Assembly (NCBI RefSeq): GCF_003019255.1
Contig: NZ_CP027846.1
Coordinates: 62,001-126,000 of the forward strand
DNA length: 64,000 bases
Source of the DNA: Staphylococcus kloosii
GTDB lineage: Bacteria; Bacillota; Bacilli; Staphylococcales; Staphylococcaceae
Direction of reading: 5' to 3'
Part shown: positions 61,350 through 64,000 of the stretch, piece after piece
Layout: each line of letters opens with the position of its first letter
How positions within the stretch are numbered: position 1 is the first letter of the stretch
The notes under the pieces: generated by a model
Database searches by the model: none
What the model was told of the DNA's origin: nothing
Seen by the model: the letters and a program-made list of their open reading frames with translations, nothing else
Made by a program: the position numbers and the translations under genes

Positions 61350-61715
61350 ATGGATAATAAAACTTCTCAAGCAAATGTTCAAAGCGGTAAAGTACTTGCA
61401 GCTTTATGTTACTTTAGTATATTTTTCGCACCACTCATCTTACCTATTATTGTATGGATATTGTCAGACAAACCTACGTCATCACATGCAGCAAAATCTT
61501 TGATATACCATATCATTACTTATCTATGCCCCTTTATTTTAGTTATTAGCGCAAGCCTGGGTACGGGTGCCTTATCAACTCAATCAACTTGGCAAGCAGT
61601 TGTACTAATTATTATAGCCATCGTACTTGTCGTGATTACAATTTGGTACACCATTAAAAATATTTATCGAGGCATTAAAGTATTACTATCAGACGAAAGT
61701 TATTTTAGACCATAG
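61350..61715 (+). CDS. DUF4870 family membrane protein
   Basis: This 121-residue protein has three membrane helices in a DUF4870 pattern (Tic20-like). The first begins LAALCYFSIFFAPLILPIIV, then DKPTSSHAAKSLIYH, and the last precedes a short polar tail. Function unknown. The ATG at 61350 is preferred over an upstream GTG because GAGGTG then serves as ribosome site. Confidence 0.78.
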   Translation: MDNKTSQANVQSGKVLAALCYFSIFFAPLILPIIVWILSDKPTSSHAAKSLIYHIITYLCPFILVISASLGTGALSTQSTWQAVVLIIIAIVLVVITIWYTIKNIYRGIKVLLSDESYFRP

Positions 61716-61769
61716 ACTAATGCTCTAAAACGAATTAACTTTTTTACGTAAATTAATTAATGCCAATAA

Positions 61770-61801
61770 AAAGGTTGAGAAATAATTATTTCTCAACCTT
61801 T
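61770..61801. terminator. Bidirectional terminator (32-nt perfect palindrome)
   Basis: AAAGGTTGAGAAATAA followed by its exact complement, between the convergent DUF4870 and FemABX genes, with T/A tails on both strands. Confidence 0.92.
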
Positions 61802-61804
61802 GTT

Positions 61805-63049
61805 TTATTTTTCTTGTTGCTTTAATGTAAATAATTTATACAATAGCTTATTTACTGGCAACACAAAATCTCCAATATATTCCTCTACTTGTGTATTAAA
61901 ACCTTTTTTAAATTGTTGCACTCCATAATCTTCCGCTTCTGCACTGAAGTCACCAGTAATACCATAAAAATTATATCTAGGAATACGATGATTGATTGCA
62001 AAATTAATCATATCCCATTGCAAACTGTACGCGCCTTTAAAGAAATTATATTTTGGATTAGAACCGCTCGATAAATAATAAACTTCATCCTTGGTATAAA
62101 TATAATAGGCAGCTGCTAAATGAAGTATATTGCCTTCTTGTTGTTGCAATTTCTCAAATTCTTTAATTTTTTTAAGCTGATTATTCCGTTGCTGCTGTAA
62201 CTGTGTCAATTTAGTCTTTTTCTTTTTAGAGTTTGGTGTAATGGTCATGGCTTTTTCAAGTTCTAATATTTCTAATGTTAATTGCGCCTCGTTTTGCTTT
62301 AATTTTGTTATATATTTTTCTAAATCTATATATGCTAATTTAATCATTGAGTTTTGAGAATACATTTGCTGCATTTCTTCAAAATATCGTTGATCTCTGA
62401 ATTTAAAACCATGCTTTTCTTCGGCCATTTGAAATAATTTAAAAAACTTATCAGTTTCACTAATATCTAACGTCCTCACTTGCACGCCCATTTCAATTGT
62501 CTTTTTTATATTCCTTCTAGTCTGGTACTGCATTTCTTGTAATAATGCTTCATCGTTCTTTTGTTGAATATTTAATACAGACAACCATCTGATTTGACTT
62601 AATTGCGAATAACCAATACTATAACCTTGATGTTTATAGCCTAGTCGATTAAGTTCCTTAAACAATTGTTTATTATCATATGATGTTATTATGTCCCCTT
62701 CCGGATTTCTAATATTTTCAATAACATATGGATCGACTAATATAAATAATCCTCTATGCTGTTTCACGTACTTTTTAAGACCTTCAAAAAAGCATGTCAC
62801 TAACGCTTGATTATTAAAATCTAATACCGGTCCTCTATGCGTATAAAAGTATTTTAAAATTCTAAGCGCTCGAGCTTCAGTAATTAAACAAGCAGCTAAC
62901 ACTTCTTCACCATTTTTAACACCTACAAGATGTACACACCCTCCATTGTCTTGACGATAATTATAATGTGCAATTGACTGTGTATAGTGCACAAAATTGT
63001 TATTAACAAACTCACTATATTCTGCCGGTTTCAATGTTGTAAAATTCAT
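61805..63049 (-). CDS. FemABX-family aminoacyltransferase
   Basis: This 414-residue tRNA-dependent aminoacyltransferase resembles the staphylococcal FmhA/FmhC, Lif and Epr proteins. Two GNAT-like subdomains flank a helical coiled-coil arm at about residues 235-300 (KLTQLQQQRNNQLKK). Family marks are RNIKKTIEMGVQVR, the conserved YYLSSGSNPKYNFFKGAYSLQW, and YNFYGITGDF. FemABX enzymes add Gly, or sometimes Ser, to the interpeptide bridge of peptidoglycan. Related proteins give lysostaphin immunity by adding Ser. The sequence alone does not tell FemA-type from Fmh-type specificity. It is a single gene with its own terminator. Confidence 0.88.
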   Translation of the reverse strand: MNFTTLKPAEYSEFVNNNFVHYTQSIAHYNYRQDNGGCVHLVGVKNGEEVLAACLITEARALRILKYFYTHRGPVLDFNNQALVTCFFEGLKKYVKQHRGLFILVDPYVIENIRNPEGDIITSYDNKQLFKELNRLGYKHQGYSIGYSQLSQIRWLSVLNIQQKNDEALLQEMQYQTRRNIKKTIEMGVQVRTLDISETDKFFKLFQMAEEKHGFKFRDQRYFEEMQQMYSQNSMIKLAYIDLEKYITKLKQNEAQLTLEILELEKAMTITPNSKKKKTKLTQLQQQRNNQLKKIKEFEKLQQQEGNILHLAAAYYIYTKDEVYYLSSGSNPKYNFFKGAYSLQWDMINFAINHRIPRYNFYGITGDFSAEAEDYGVQQFKKGFNTQVEEYIGDFVLPVNKLLYKLFTLKQQEK

Positions 63050-63295
63050 TTTTTCACTCTCTTCAAGTTATTAATATGCCGATAAATGTGCAATAAGATG
63101 CTACCGAGCCCACTCAAATAGCACTACAAATTGCTTTATGATATTATATAACTCTCTTTAAAAGCATACAACTTATAATATAGTATTTTTATTTTATAAA
63201 TAAATATAAGATGAATTCGTATCATACCAATATTTAATATCATTAACCTTCATCTATTAATCCCATGTATAAGGTATATATTCATTCATAAATCA

Positions 63296-63326
63296 ACGCC
63301 CTCAAATATAAATAACTTGAGGACGT
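63296..63326 (-). terminator. Terminator of the AraD-family gene
   Basis: On the minus strand ACGTCCTCAA pairs with TTGAGGGCGT (one G-U) around 11 nt, followed only by a short T-run (TTGATTT). The rest of the 329-bp gap 63050-63378 is AT-rich, with no supported gene. Confidence 0.7.
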
Positions 63327-63378
63327 ATGTTTGTGTAATATGACACTAAATTCATATATTCAAATTGCCAAGATGTAA

Positions 63379-64000
63379 TTACTGGCCATAGTAGGCATTT
63401 TCCCCACGCTTCCTATAATAGTGTTTATCCAATAAAAATTGATCTATTGCAGAAATGTTCTGTTGTGCTAATAATTCTGTTTTTAATGCCATCTCTGCAA
63501 CTTCTTCTAAAACAATTGTATGTTCTATCGCTTGCTTTACCGATGTTCCGAATATAAATGGTCCATGATTTTGTGTATTAATGGCTGGTATCGCGTCTGG
63601 AGTGATATTTAAAGACTGATAGGTTTCTACTATGACTTTGCCTGTATTGCACTCATAATTATGTTCAACTTCTTCTTTTGTTAACTTTCTAGCACAAGGT
63701 ATCGGACCGTAAAAAGTGTCGGCATGTGTCGTTCCGAAAGGCCTGATTGCTTTACCTGCTTGTGCGAAAACTACTGCATGTAATGAGTGTGTATGCACTA
63801 TACTGTTGACGTTTGGAAAATGCTTATATAAATAAACATGTGTAGGTAAATCTGATGATGGCTTAAGTTGATTTTCTTGTACTGTGCCTTCTAAATCGGT
63901 ATTAACCATATCTACCGGAGATAGTTTACTATACGGTATACCACTAGGTTTAATACAAATAATGCCTTTGTCGCGATCAATCATACTCACGTTACCCCAA
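63379..64000 (-). CDS. L-ribulose-5-phosphate 4-epimerase / class II aldolase (partial, window edge)
   Basis: These are 207 codons of an AraD/UlaF-type protein; the N terminus lies beyond the right edge. The frame is open to the edge, and the last visible codons read W-G-N-V-S, the conserved start of the phosphate-binding loop. The family is about 230 residues, so roughly 20-25 are missing. Metal-binding His residues are in VHTHSLHAV, with the Asp-Thr-Phe-Tyr-Gly block DTFYGPIPCARK and the C-terminal QNHGPFIFG. It interconverts L-ribulose 5-phosphate and D-xylulose 5-phosphate. A start at the GTG at 63990 would cut off the conserved loop and is rejected. Confidence 0.92.
   Translation of the reverse strand, partial: WGNVSMIDRDKGIICIKPSGIPYSKLSPVDMVNTDLEGTVQENQLKPSSDLPTHVYLYKHFPNVNSIVHTHSLHAVVFAQAGKAIRPFGTTHADTFYGPIPCARKLTKEEVEHNYECNTGKVIVETYQSLNITPDAIPAINTQNHGPFIFGTSVKQAIEHTIVLEEVAEMALKTELLAQQNISAIDQFLLDKHYYRKRGENAYYGQ

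Noticed and set aside
63379..63990. Full-length gene starting at the GTG at 63990
   Set aside because: The upstream codons W-G-N belong to the conserved AraD-family loop and the frame runs to the window edge, so the gene is cut, not complete.

Overview
This window is a chromosomal segment of a low-GC Firmicute, almost certainly a Staphylococcus outside S. aureus. The markers are icaR-icaADBC, a YSIRK-type secreted lipase, a YSIRK/LPXTG surface protein, Sle1, an xpt-pbuX-guaB-guaA operon under a guanine riboswitch, tcyP, nfrA, ahpCF and NDxxF-type lipoproteins. I cannot name the species from sequence alone. No rRNA, tRNA, CRISPR array, insertion sequence or phage gene was seen.

Layout. 0-12 kb is conserved core: gltB (cut by the left edge) diverges from its activator gene gltC, followed by a YibE/YibF pair, an ammonium transporter, small GNAT and NUDIX enzymes, the Sle1-type amidase and the metNIQ methionine ABC transporter. 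12-45 kb is an accessory-looking block between metN and guaA. From memory, this is the interval that holds genomic island nuSa-alpha in S. aureus. It contains two GNAT genes, a lipase gene with a PSM-like 21-residue peptide gene behind it, an NSS-type sodium symporter, icaR/icaADBC (PNAG biofilm polysaccharide), a BrnQ carrier and a frataxin-like protein. Next come a 1,498-residue cell-wall-anchored protein with 29 tandem repeats, an esterase, two MFS transporters and a PepSY protein. A second FabH and a LysR regulator stand beside a 3-hydroxybutyrate permease/dehydrogenase operon. Then follow lipoproteins, a MarR-controlled metallo-beta-lactamase-fold hydrolase and three orphan genes. 45-64 kb is core again: guaA-guaB-pbuX-xpt, a SigB-type stress gene, tcyP, nfrA, PerR-type ahpCF, a run of small membrane proteins and lipoproteins with their own terminators, a FemABX-family aminoacyltransferase, and an AraD-family epimerase cut by the right edge.

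The genes group into nitrogen and amino-acid supply (gltB/gltC, amt, metNIQ, brnQ, tcyP), purine salvage and GMP synthesis (xpt, pbuX, guaB, guaA), oxidative-stress defence (ahpCF, nfrA), and surface or biofilm functions (ica, lipase, LPXTG protein, Sle1, PSM-like peptide).

The most notable observations are the unannotated amphipathic peptide gene behind the lipase, the two-type repeat architecture of the LPXTG protein, a guanine riboswitch whose antiterminator partner lies about 170 nt downstream, a structured intergenic element present twice just after stop codons, a perfect palindromic operator in the spacer of the marR promoter, and an orphan terminator near 40.5 kb with no gene upstream.
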